From positions 7,300 to 71,299 of the forward strand of contig JBAZGG010000006.1 in assembly GCA_041653015.1 (NCBI GenBank): DNA of 64,000 nucleotides. Direction: 5' to 3'. The position numbers and the translations under genes are program-made. Positions 17,549-25,916 of this stretch are shown piece after piece. The notes below the pieces were generated by a model. The model was not told the origin of the DNA and did not search any database. It saw nothing but the letters and a program-made list of their open reading frames with translations. This DNA comes from JBAZGG01 sp041653015. GTDB taxonomy: Bacteria; Bacillota_I; Bacilli_A; RFN20; CAG-826. Positions within the stretch are counted from its first letter, which is position 1. Each line of letters begins with the position of its first letter.

Positions 17549-17577
17549 GGGCATTTAATAATGCCCTTTTATTTTTT
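17549..17577. terminator. Terminator between the convergent ATPase and endonuclease genes
   Basis: GGGCAT and ATGCCC form a stem around a 6-nt loop, followed by TTTTATTTTTT on the plus strand. It ends at the minus-strand stop codon. Confidence 0.75.
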
Positions 17578-18865
17578 AGATGGCACTCCAGATTTTATCA
17601 GCGTAAGTTGGATGATCAATGAATGGATTTCGATTGCCTTGTCGCGAATAAGCGGTTTCATTTCTCGTCTTTTCTTCTTGGCTCACTGGGTCTGAGGCAT
17701 TCCATTCTCTGAGCATTTTAACGCACTGCGAAGTTGAACGAGGACCTAATACGTTTATGAACGATAGAGAACCTGTAATTCCGCTCGTCTGCGTTCCACC
17801 GACTTCGCTAGAGTAGTGGATGTATACATACATAATAATTCTTGCGACATCGCCTTTGATCGAACTAGCTGGTTCAAAAGTGCCATAGGTTCCGCCATAG
17901 GTTGAGTATTTGCAACTTCCTCCGCGAGAATTAGGAATCGTGCTGACGCTTCCGTAAGCTAATCCGATGAAGTTTGAACCGCGCGCCGAATTATACGTGC
18001 TCAACGTCGCTCTGATGTGATGGATATCAGATCCGGCGTACGATGTGCCGTATAGTTTGTTTGATTTGCCTTGTGGCCAGACGTGTTCCTTGTTGAATGA
18101 TGATGAGGAGGTTCCACTATAAAAGCAATTGATTTTTGAACCATTTCCATCCGCTGTTTTTAAAGTTGAATCGAGTGAACCATACGAGACGTATGTGCTG
18201 TGTGTGCTCATCATTAAATTGTGGAGACTTGTCGCTAAAGCTGTTCCGGTTTGAGTGCCGATTGAACTGTAGTATGTTCCAGAATAAGTTTCAGCGGTGG
18301 TGTAATCAGCGCCAACAAATGGTTGCACTCCTCCATCGGTGCGACTTTCTAAATAGCCTTGAATCTCGGATTGATAACCGCCGTAATATAGATACCAACC
18401 CACCATTGTGATGGTGTCTCCAGGCTTTACGCTAGTCGCACCAAAAGTTCTCAATGATGAATAAGTTAGAGTTGATGAATTATATGAAAAGCAATTCGGT
18501 GTTGAGTCTAGTCCCCAGCACAATATGGAACCGGTGCTATCGGTGATGTCAAAATTGCCATAGGAGTCATTGACAATTTGCTGAACGACACCAGTGATGC
18601 GATACAGATTTTTTGTATCATTTGACTTTTTGGCATTCAGAGAGGAGATTGTGGCGTTTTTCGGAGTGGGTAGAGTCGAAGGAACAGAAGTCGGAGTGCT
18701 CGTCGAAGTTGAAGATGAAGTGCTGGGTGAAACAGAAAGAGAAGTCGACACATCATCTGAGGCGTTTGAATCTTGCGGAGTAGATTCAGGAGAATTCTGC
18801 TGGCAAGAGGCTAATAGTAAACAGAGAATTAAGGTAATTCCAAAGGTGTATTTTGTTTTTTTCAT
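17576..18865 (-). CDS. Secreted endonuclease I lipoprotein with an OB-fold-like domain
   Basis: The 429-residue protein starts with a lipoprotein signal peptide whose lipobox is LLASC (Cys about residue 21). A Ser/Thr-rich spacer comes next, and then an OB-fold-like domain (about 75-175, starting RITGVVQ). The C-terminal 230 residues are an endonuclease I domain with NKEHVWPQG and SDIHHIRA, which bear the catalytic histidine and metal ligands. It is expected to be anchored on the outside and to degrade extracellular DNA, for nutrient gain or biofilm release. I prefer the start at 18865 because MKK then begins the signal peptide. There is no Shine-Dalgarno; a TGTTAAACT box lies 7 nt upstream. 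Confidence 0.85.
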   Translation of the reverse strand: MKKTKYTFGITLILCLLLASCQQNSPESTPQDSNASDDVSTSLSVSPSTSSSTSTSTPTSVPSTLPTPKNATISSLNAKKSNDTKNLYRITGVVQQIVNDSYGNFDITDSTGSILCWGLDSTPNCFSYNSSTLTYSSLRTFGATSVKPGDTITMVGWYLYYGGYQSEIQGYLESRTDGGVQPFVGADYTTAETYSGTYYSSIGTQTGTALATSLHNLMMSTHSTYVSYGSLDSTLKTADGNGSKINCFYSGTSSSSFNKEHVWPQGKSNKLYGTSYAGSDIHHIRATLSTYNSARGSNFIGLAYGSVSTIPNSRGGSCKYSTYGGTYGTFEPASSIKGDVARIIMYVYIHYSSEVGGTQTSGITGSLSFINVLGPRSTSQCVKMLREWNASDPVSQEEKTRNETAYSRQGNRNPFIDHPTYADKIWSAI

Positions 18866-18996
18866 ATAAATGAGTTTAACATTATTCACAAATATTTTGA
18901 ATGCAAAATTTTTTCTTAAGAAGTAAAATAAAATCTATCTTGAAAAAACGTGATATATTGTTATATCATAAGTAAGCCGTCTTTAAGACCCCGGTT

Positions 18997-19073
18997 GCCG
19001 ACTTAGCTCAACCTGGTAGAGCAACTGAATCGTAATCAGTAGGTTGTAGGTTCAATTCCTATAGTCGGCACCA
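18997..19073 (+). tRNA. tRNA-Thr (CGT)
   Basis: A full cloverleaf can be folded: acceptor GCCGACT/AGTCGGC, anticodon stem ACTGA/TCAGT with loop ATCGTAA (anticodon CGT), a T-loop GTTCAATTC-type arm, and CCA encoded. Confidence 0.95.
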
Positions 19074-19090
19074 CATTTGATGACCAGCCT

Positions 19091-19166
19091 GGATGTTTAG
19101 CTCAGCTGGGAGAGCATCTGTTTGACGTACAGAAGGTCGGGGGTTCGATCCCCTCAGCATCCACCA
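19091..19166 (+). tRNA. tRNA-Val (GAC)
   Basis: Acceptor GGATGTT pairs with AGCATCC with one G-T type pair; anticodon stem TCTGT/ACAGA encloses loop TTGACGT, anticodon GAC. CCA is encoded. It lies 17 nt after tRNA-Thr, so both are likely on one transcript. Confidence 0.95.
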
Positions 19167-19177
19167 AAAAGCATACT

Positions 19178-19200
19178 AGCAGCATCGCGCTGCTTTTTCT
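19178..19200 (+). terminator. Terminator of the tRNA-Thr/tRNA-Val unit
   Basis: AGCAGC and GCTGCT form a 6-bp stem with loop ATCGC, followed by TTTTTCTTTTC. Confidence 0.75.
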
Positions 19201-19275
19201 TTTCTTTACGTCTTCATTTGTCAAATAATGTAATATTCTCTACAATGTAGAATGTAAATATACTGGAGGATGCAT

Positions 19276-20136
19276 ATGAAAACTGCCTCGGTGGGATTTT
19301 TAGTGGTTTCGTTTTTATCATTGCTATTTGGTGCCACGATCGTTATTCTCGCCAATATTCTTTTGAGTGCGGGATTATCGCTTGAAGTGATAGTGGATGA
19401 ATTGACAAAAATTTTCACATTAGCTGAAAATTATAGCCTCATTTCTATCATTGTTTATATCGCTGTGGTCCTCTTCTCTTTATTAGCTATCGGAATATTT
19501 GTTCTCGCTATCGTTAAGAATAAAAAAGGATATATCGCTCTATCTATTCTCTCACTATTGCCTATTTCTGGTTTTTTATTAGGGGCTGTCATCCTGTCAT
19601 ATAGCTTATTTAGCGATAGTGTCCCCTTGTTCGCTTTTGCGGCTTATTTAGTCGGCTATTGGTCTTTGCTTGCTGTCACCGGCTTCTTCATTCTTCTCTC
19701 TCTTTTAGTCGCCTTTTTTGGTCTGCTCTTTCTGAAGAAAGAACCGAAAGAAAAAATTGCTTCAGTGACCCCTGCGCCCAATCCAAAACTAGTCGATGCT
19801 ACTCCTGCTTCGGTGAAGCCTGCTGAAGTAGAGGTTAAAGTTGCCGAGGAAAAGAAACTGATCGTTCCCGAAGTCGAACAAGTAATCGTCGTAAATAGCG
19901 CTCCTTTTCAAGAAGCAGAGCCAACCACCACGAACACATCTGATAGCACAGCCGTCTATCACATCTCGCAAAGAAAAGATTTGAACAAATGGCAAGTCAA
20001 AAAAAATCAAGCTGAAAAGGCCATTAAATTATTTGTTACACAAAAAGAAGCCATTGAATATGCTGAAGGACTTGCAAAAAGTCAAGGTGGTTCAATAAGA
20101 GTCCACGGCATGGACGGCAAAATTCGCAAAAATTAA
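19276..20136 (+). CDS. Membrane protein with a C-terminal DUF2188 domain
   Basis: The 286-residue protein has four hydrophobic segments in the first 155 residues, a charged, Pro/Glu-rich linker (about 160-220) and a cytosolic C-terminal domain (about 228-286). That domain shows the DUF2188 pattern: YHISQRKDLNKWQVK, then TQKEAIEYAEGLAK and VHGMDGKIRK. DUF2188 has no defined function. GGAGG at 19265-19269 fits the ATG at 19276; the ATG at 19270 would be too close. It stands alone, between two tRNA loci. Confidence 0.75.
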   Translation: MKTASVGFLVVSFLSLLFGATIVILANILLSAGLSLEVIVDELTKIFTLAENYSLISIIVYIAVVLFSLLAIGIFVLAIVKNKKGYIALSILSLLPISGFLLGAVILSYSLFSDSVPLFAFAAYLVGYWSLLAVTGFFILLSLLVAFFGLLFLKKEPKEKIASVTPAPNPKLVDATPASVKPAEVEVKVAEEKKLIVPEVEQVIVVNSAPFQEAEPTTTNTSDSTAVYHISQRKDLNKWQVKKNQAEKAIKLFVTQKEAIEYAEGLAKSQGGSIRVHGMDGKIRKN

Positions 20137-20197
20137 AACCGTTTTAATATATCGATCTGTTTGAAAGCATCTCGCTAATGCTATAAGATTTAAATAT

Positions 20198-20271
20198 GCA
20201 TCCGTAGTTCAGTGGCAGAACACTAGCTTCCCAAGCTAGTTATACGGGTTCGATTCCCGCCGGGTGCTCCA
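20198..20271 (+). tRNA. tRNA-Gly (CCC)
   Basis: Acceptor GCATCCG pairs with CGGGTGC (one T-G pair). The anticodon stem CTAGC/GCTAG encloses TTCCCAA, anticodon CCC. CCA is encoded. Confidence 0.95.
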
Positions 20272-20507
20272 TTTATAAACTGATGCTTTGATACAATAGT
20301 ATTGAAGCTTTTTTATATATTAAAGCAATAACATTGCGATGACAAAATAATATATTTTCCTATTAGATTTTTAGTATTTGGATAATTCATGTTTAATAAC
20401 GAAATGAGCTTTAAAAACACACTCATAATAGGAAAGCTGCCACCGAGTTTTCTTGCTAATTTGTCGATTTTGGCATATAACAATTCTCAGGCTTGTGGGT
20501 GATATTT

Positions 20508-23327
20508 ATGAGTGAGAATGGCAAAGAAGAAAAGAGTTTAATCAATATATATAAGCAGACAGTCAATGATTCACTGTCATCTTTTTCTTCGAGACTCGCC
20601 GGGTTGAGCGCACAAGAAGTAAAAGATAATGCTTTAAAATATGGCAAAAATATTATCAGCGAGCGCAAAGGCAAGCCGATGATTCTCGTTTTTTTAAAGA
20701 ATTTCGCCTCATTGATGGCCATTTTGCTGTGGATTAGTGGCATCGTTGCCTTCATCGGCGGAATGCCTGAACTGGCCATCGCCATTTGGCTCGTAAATAT
20801 AATCAATGGTCTATTTAGTTTTTGGCAGGAGTTCCGCGCTAACAAAGCGACGCAAGCTTTAAAAAAGATGCTGGTTTCATATGTTCGCGTGATTCGCGAT
20901 GGAAAAGAAACGCAGATTCTTTCTGAAGATGTTGTGCCTGGTGATATCATCATCATCTCTGAAGGCGACAAAATTACTGCTGATGCGAGATTGATAATCA
21001 CTAACGATTTTCAAGTTGACCAATCGACTTTAACAGGTGAATCAAACCCTATAAGAAAAACGCACGAGCCCGTATATACAGAAGGATTGGCAAACTTTGA
21101 AGTTCCAAATATTGTTTTTGCTGGCACGAGCGCTTCGAGCGGAAGCGCGAAAGCGGTGGTGTTCTCGACAGGAATGAGCACTGAATTTGGCAAAATCGCC
21201 AAATTGACACAATCCATGAAAGAGGAGCTCAGCCCATTGCAATTAGAATTGAATAAACTCACTAAGCAAATCTCTTTAATCGCTTTTGGCATCGGCGTGA
21301 TTTTCTTTCTCGTTGCCTTTTTCTTCGTTAAAGACCCTTTTTCAAAATCCTTTATTTTTGCATTGGGCATGATCGTGGCATTTATTCCAGAAGGATTATT
21401 GCCCACGGTTACCCTTTCGTTGGCCATGGCGGTGCAACGCATGTCAAAAGAGCACGCTTTGGTAAAGCGTTTGTCCGCAGTTGAAACGCTCGGCTGCACT
21501 TCGGTGATATGTTCTGACAAGACGGGAACGCTCACGCAGAATGAGATGACGGTCAGCAACATATATCTCCCAAATCGAAAATTTGAAGTCACCGGTCTCG
21601 GCTATGCTCCCATCGGTTCGATACTCGAAAATGATAAACAGGTTACCGCTTTTGACAATAAAGATTTAAAAACTCTTCTAGTCGCTGCTGGGCTGTGCAG
21701 CAACGCCAAGTTGATCTCTCCAAACAAAGAGACGAACAAATACACCGTTCTCGGCGATCCCACTGAAGCTTGTCTGCTCGTCGTTGCAGAAAAAGCTAAC
21801 ATAAATTTAGAAGAAGAAAGCAACATTTCTCCTCGTATAAGAGAGCTCTCTTTCGATTCATCTCGTAAAAGGATGTCGACGATTCATCAGCTATCCACTC
21901 CGATTGATGGATGCAACAGGATAGTTTATGTAAAAGGCGCACCAAAAGAAGTTCTTGAACTATGTTCATCAATTTTAATCAATGGAAAAGTAAGTGCGAT
22001 GTCCATCGAGGCAAAAAACGAAATCATGAAAGAAAATGATCAATATGCTCGCAATGGACTTCGCGTTCTCGCAGTCGCTTATCGCTTGCTTCCAAAAGAT
22101 GGGAGCATGCCTGTTCTGTTAAGCGCGTTCACTCCCGATGTCGTAGAGCAGCAACTCACGTTTGTGGGGCTTGTGATCATGGCGGATCCTCCACGTCCAG
22201 AAGTCGCAGCAGCAGTAGAGCTTTGCCATAGAGCCAACATTCGCATAATCATGATTACAGGGGACTATGGATTGACCGCCGAAAGCATCGCAAAGCGCAT
22301 TGGTATAGTCAAAGGAAACTCTCCGCGCGTGATATCCGGAAATGAATTGGTTACCATCGATAAAGAATCCTTAAAAGAAGCTTTAAAAGGTGAAGTTATT
22401 TTCGCTCGTGTCGCCCCTGAACAAAAGTACTCCATCGTGTGCACTCTTCAAGAGATGGGCGAAATAGTGGCGGTGACGGGTGATGGAGTCAATGACGCTC
22501 CAGCGCTTAAAAAGGCTGATATCGGTGTAGCGATGGGCATCTCTGGTACCGATGTCGCTAAAGAGGCGGCTGATATGATCTTAACCGATGATAATTTCGC
22601 TTCGATTGTGAGAGCTATCGAAGAAGGAAGAACAGTATATAACAACATCCGTAAATTCTTGATTTATATTCTTAATTCAAATATGTCAGAAGGTGCGCCA
22701 TCAGTGGCCTTTCTTCTCTCACAAGGTCTGATTCCATTACCGCTGACCATCATGCAGATTTTAATGGTGGATTTAGGCACGGACATGATGCCTGCTCTCG
22801 GCCTTGGAACCGAAATGCCTGAACCAGGAGTTATGAATCAGCCACCTCGCAAGAAAAAAGATAGCCTTCTCGATAAGAGAACGATGATAATTTCCTTTCT
22901 TTGGTATGGCCTTTTAGCATCAGTCGTTTCAATGGGTGCGTATTTCTTTGTAAACTGGTTGAATGGTTGGCCGAATGTCCCTCTAGCTGGACCGGACACC
23001 ATTGTTTATCGACAAGCTACGACAATGACGCTCGCTTCCATCGTCTTCTGCCAAGTGGGTATGGTCTTTAATTGCCGCACAAAAAATGAATCGGTCTTCA
23101 AAATTGGAATATTTAGTAATCGTCGAGTGATATACGGCGTCATCTTTGAAATTGCTCTGCTAAGTGTTATTATTTATACGCCTTTCTTTCAGACGATATT
23201 TAACACTGCGCCAATAGGTTGGGCCGATTGGATCTTCCTAATTTTTATTCCTCTTCCGATCATCGCTATAGAGGAACTTCGCAAACTCATCGCTCGTAAA
23301 TTCTTTTCTAAAAAAGGAGGAAAGTAA
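20508..23327 (+). CDS. P-type cation ATPase, Na+/K+-ATPase-like P2 type
   Basis: The 939-residue protein has the P2 motifs: TGES in the actuator domain, PEGLLPTVTLSLA in membrane segment 4 (closer to Na+/K+- and H+/K+-ATPases than to Ca2+ pumps), Asp337 in CSDKTGTLTQ, and GDGVNDAP. The gene is followed after 2 nt by a TrkA-type regulator and then a second one, so it belongs to a Na+/K+ homeostasis operon. I chose the ATG at 20508, preceded by GGGTGAT; a TTG start 15 nt upstream has no support. The ion specificity is inferred from the segment-4 motif and the TrkA neighbours. Confidence 0.85.
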   Translation: MSENGKEEKSLINIYKQTVNDSLSSFSSRLAGLSAQEVKDNALKYGKNIISERKGKPMILVFLKNFASLMAILLWISGIVAFIGGMPELAIAIWLVNIINGLFSFWQEFRANKATQALKKMLVSYVRVIRDGKETQILSEDVVPGDIIIISEGDKITADARLIITNDFQVDQSTLTGESNPIRKTHEPVYTEGLANFEVPNIVFAGTSASSGSAKAVVFSTGMSTEFGKIAKLTQSMKEELSPLQLELNKLTKQISLIAFGIGVIFFLVAFFFVKDPFSKSFIFALGMIVAFIPEGLLPTVTLSLAMAVQRMSKEHALVKRLSAVETLGCTSVICSDKTGTLTQNEMTVSNIYLPNRKFEVTGLGYAPIGSILENDKQVTAFDNKDLKTLLVAAGLCSNAKLISPNKETNKYTVLGDPTEACLLVVAEKANINLEEESNISPRIRELSFDSSRKRMSTIHQLSTPIDGCNRIVYVKGAPKEVLELCSSILINGKVSAMSIEAKNEIMKENDQYARNGLRVLAVAYRLLPKDGSMPVLLSAFTPDVVEQQLTFVGLVIMADPPRPEVAAAVELCHRANIRIIMITGDYGLTAESIAKRIGIVKGNSPRVISGNELVTIDKESLKEALKGEVIFARVAPEQKYSIVCTLQEMGEIVAVTGDGVNDAPALKKADIGVAMGISGTDVAKEAADMILTDDNFASIVRAIEEGRTVYNNIRKFLIYILNSNMSEGAPSVAFLLSQGLIPLPLTIMQILMVDLGTDMMPALGLGTEMPEPGVMNQPPRKKKDSLLDKRTMIISFLWYGLLASVVSMGAYFFVNWLNGWPNVPLAGPDTIVYRQATTMTLASIVFCQVGMVFNCRTKNESVFKIGIFSNRRVIYGVIFEIALLSVIIYTPFFQTIFNTAPIGWADWIFLIFIPLPIIAIEELRKLIARKFFSKKGGK

Positions 23328-23329
23328 GG

Positions 23330-23980
23330 ATGAAAGTAATCATAGTAGGCTGTGGTAAATTAGGTTCTGGCTTGGCTATCAATCTATCAAAAAGAGGTCA
23401 TGAGGTCACTGTTATCGACAATAGAGTTGAAACTTTTGAATTGCTCGGGAAAGATTTTAAAGGCGAAACGATTGTCGGCGTGGGCTTCGATAAGGATGTG
23501 TTAGTAAAAGCACATATTCTTAATGCGGATGCTCTTGTAGCTTGTAGCAGCAATGATGACGCCAATGCCTTGATCGGGCGCATTTCAAAAAATATCTATA
23601 AAGTTCCAACGGTTATATCGCGTCTATATGATACTCGCAGCGCGGAGATTTATCGCACGTTGGGTTTGCAGACGATTTCGACGACCACTTGGGGAGTGAC
23701 GAGAGTAGTTGAAATGCTCAGCTATTCACAACTCGATAGCGTTTTGAGCGTCGGAAACAATAACGTTGAAATAATCAGGATTGATACTCCTGCTCTGTTA
23801 ATCGGCAAAACGGTCAATGAAATATATTCTATCGGTGAATTTCAAGCCGTGGCTATCAGCAGGGAGAATACAACTTTTATTCCCACACTTGGAACTGCAC
23901 TGCAGAAAAATGATGTCATCTATATTTCTGTTATGGCTTCTTCAATAAAAAAATTGAAATCTATACTCGGATTATATTAA
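23330..23980 (+). CDS. TrkA-type (RCK) potassium regulator, first copy
   Basis: The 216-residue protein has an N-terminal RCK/TrkA_N Rossmann fold (VGCGKLGSGLA at about 7-17, with an acidic residue in VIDNR) and a C-terminal TrkA_C domain (about 140-216). Such proteins bind NAD(H) or nucleotides and gate K+ channels or transporters. It starts 2 nt after the P-type ATPase, with its GGAGG ribosome binding site inside that gene. A partner TrkA of similar size follows 12 nt later. No TrkH/KtrB is in this operon, so the pair may act on the TrkH at 61828 or on the pump itself. Confidence 0.85.
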   Translation: MKVIIVGCGKLGSGLAINLSKRGHEVTVIDNRVETFELLGKDFKGETIVGVGFDKDVLVKAHILNADALVACSSNDDANALIGRISKNIYKVPTVISRLYDTRSAEIYRTLGLQTISTTTWGVTRVVEMLSYSQLDSVLSVGNNNVEIIRIDTPALLIGKTVNEIYSIGEFQAVAISRENTTFIPTLGTALQKNDVIYISVMASSIKKLKSILGLY

Positions 23981-23992
23981 GGAGGAAAAAAC

Positions 23993-24655
23993 ATGAAAGT
24001 TTTAATTATTGGTGGTGGACAAGTCGGATTATATATCGCTAAACTCCTCTTGAGTAATAATTGTGAAGTCAAAGTCATCGAAAATAGAGATGGATCAGTG
24101 GCCAAACTTAAAAAGGCTCTTCCTGAAGGAACTGTTGTTGTCGGCAGCGGATCAGATCCAAATATTCTTGAATCGTGTGGAATCGGCGATGCTGATGTTG
24201 TGGCCGCCGTTACAGGAGCAGATGAAACAAATCTTGTCGCGGCGACAATCGCTAAATTTGAATTTGGTGTTCCGCGCGTAATAGCTAATGTTAACAATCC
24301 ATCTAATGCCTGGCTCTTTAACGCGAGTATGGGAGTGGATGTCACGCTCAATCAAGCTGATTTGATGGCTCACATCGTCATCGAAGAGATGGATTTAAAA
24401 AATATGATGACGCTCATGAAAATGAATCATGGCAATTTTTCTATCGTTCAAGTCAAGGTTTCAGCTAATTCGCGAGCAGTCAATAAAGATATCAAGGATT
24501 TAGATCTCCCTGCACAAGCGGTGCTATTCGCTATCTATCGAGGCGAGAATGTTCTTATTCCTCGCGGGAATACCACTATTTGTAGCGGAGATGATGTCTT
24601 GGCCTTCACCGATGATGAGGGAAAGATTAGAATCAATGATTTATTTGGCAACTAA
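23993..24655 (+). CDS. TrkA-type (RCK) potassium regulator, second copy
   Basis: The 220-residue protein is another TrkA_N plus TrkA_C chain. It has the dinucleotide loop IGGGQVGLYIAK (7-18), the acidic binding residue in VIENR and the GSGSDPNIL segment. The end (about 135-220) is a TrkA_C domain, which in related proteins binds c-di-AMP. A GGAGG ribosome binding site lies just upstream. The two TrkA proteins encoded in series probably form a hetero-octameric or dimeric ring. Confidence 0.85.
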   Translation: MKVLIIGGGQVGLYIAKLLLSNNCEVKVIENRDGSVAKLKKALPEGTVVVGSGSDPNILESCGIGDADVVAAVTGADETNLVAATIAKFEFGVPRVIANVNNPSNAWLFNASMGVDVTLNQADLMAHIVIEEMDLKNMMTLMKMNHGNFSIVQVKVSANSRAVNKDIKDLDLPAQAVLFAIYRGENVLIPRGNTTICSGDDVLAFTDDEGKIRINDLFGN

Positions 24656-24844
24656 TAATTCGAATTTCTAAATTATTTTTATCGATGCAACAATGATGTG
24701 CTATCTTTTTTTGGAATCGTTTCATTTGATGCGTATTTTTAACTCATCAACCGCGCTTTAGAAATTGATATATCTATGATAAGATATAAATTGTATAGCG
24801 ATTTGCTCATATGAATTATTTAGAAATAAAAAGGATTTTATAAT

Positions 24845-25825
24845 ATGAAAACTATCGGTTTTATCATCAGCGATAAAGAATCGGAAAAGCGTCGCGCTGC
24901 TCTCCCTTCTGATCTAGCAAAAAATGTTCACAATCTAGATTTTGTCTATATTGAAAAAAATTATGGAAAAGTGTTGGGTCTCTCTGATGACGAATATCGA
25001 CGCATCGGCTGTCACGTTGTTTCGCGGAAAGAAGTGATGAAGCAAGACATCCTTTGCGATCCAAAAGTGGGCGATGCTAAATATCTAAGAAAAATCACGA
25101 ATAAAACTGTTTTTGGATGGATACATGCTGTTCAGAATAAAGAGATTTCGGATGCGATAGTCGATGGAAGGAATACAGGCATTGCCTGGGAAAATATGTT
25201 TGAGAGCGATAAGCACACCTTTTATCGCAATAATCAACTCGCCGGAGAAGCGGCTTGCTTGCATGCCTTTATTCATCACGGCTCATTACCAGCGGGCAAA
25301 AAAGTGGCGTTATTAGGTTTCGGCAATGTCGCCCATGGAGCATATGATGTCTTGACTGCTCTAGGAGCCAAAGTCGATATTTATCGAAGGAATCAAGAGC
25401 AGGAATTCAAAGATAACATAGCTAATTACGATGTCATAGTTAATGGCATTTTATGGGATGTGAAAAGAACAGATCACATCATTTATAAAACGGATTTAAA
25501 AAGGATGAAGCCAAATTGTTTGATAATCGATATTTCGTGTGATCGCCATGGTGGAATTGAATCTTCCATCCCAACGACGATTGAAAATCCGATATATGTC
25601 GTTGATGGTGTGACGCATTATGCTGTCGACCATACGCCTACTTTAGTTTATCGTGAGGCTAGTGCGAGCATTTCGAAAGCGATAGCCCCTTTTCTCGATC
25701 AACTGATTGAAGGAAAATTTGGAGAAGTATTGAAACAAGCTTTGATAATAGATAGAGGAAAAATTATCGATAAGAGAATAATCGAATTCCAAGCGAGTCA
25801 CCGAAAATCAGAATCTTCTAAATAA
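24845..25825 (+). CDS. N5-(carboxyethyl)ornithine synthase-like dehydrogenase
   Basis: The 326-residue protein is of the alanine dehydrogenase/transhydrogenase (AlaDh/PNT) fold and best matches N5-(1-carboxyethyl)ornithine synthase, which reductively joins pyruvate to ornithine or lysine with NADPH. It shows the N-terminal MKTIGFIISDKESEKRRAAL region and the nucleotide loop VALLGFGNVAHGAYD (about residues 155-170). Length fits that family (about 310-320). An ATP-grasp gene follows after about 90 nt, with a 15-nt direct repeat between them. An alanopine- or saccharopine-type dehydrogenase is possible instead. Confidence 0.7.
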   Translation: MKTIGFIISDKESEKRRAALPSDLAKNVHNLDFVYIEKNYGKVLGLSDDEYRRIGCHVVSRKEVMKQDILCDPKVGDAKYLRKITNKTVFGWIHAVQNKEISDAIVDGRNTGIAWENMFESDKHTFYRNNQLAGEAACLHAFIHHGSLPAGKKVALLGFGNVAHGAYDVLTALGAKVDIYRRNQEQEFKDNIANYDVIVNGILWDVKRTDHIIYKTDLKRMKPNCLIIDISCDRHGGIESSIPTTIENPIYVVDGVTHYAVDHTPTLVYREASASISKAIAPFLDQLIEGKFGEVLKQALIIDRGKIIDKRIIEFQASHRKSESSK

Positions 25826-25893
25826 CAATCGCTTATTATTATTTAAAATAATAAAATAGATTATAGTATCATATAGTAATAACAATCGCTTAT
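25822..25893. repeat. Direct repeat of 15 nt flanking a short AT-rich gap
   Basis: ATAACAATCGCTTAT occurs at 25822-25836 and again at 25879-25893. The first copy overlaps the stop codon of the upstream gene; the second lies between the stop and the ATG of the ATP-grasp gene. A related CAATCGCTT occurs near 60348. It may be a local duplication or a paired regulator site. Confidence 0.6.
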
Positions 25894-25916
25894 CGAGATT
25901 GTGTTGGAGAGAAATC

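Noticed and set aside
20493..20507. TTG start for the second P-type ATPase
   Set aside because: The ATG at 20508 has GGGTGAT upstream, while the TTG has no site.
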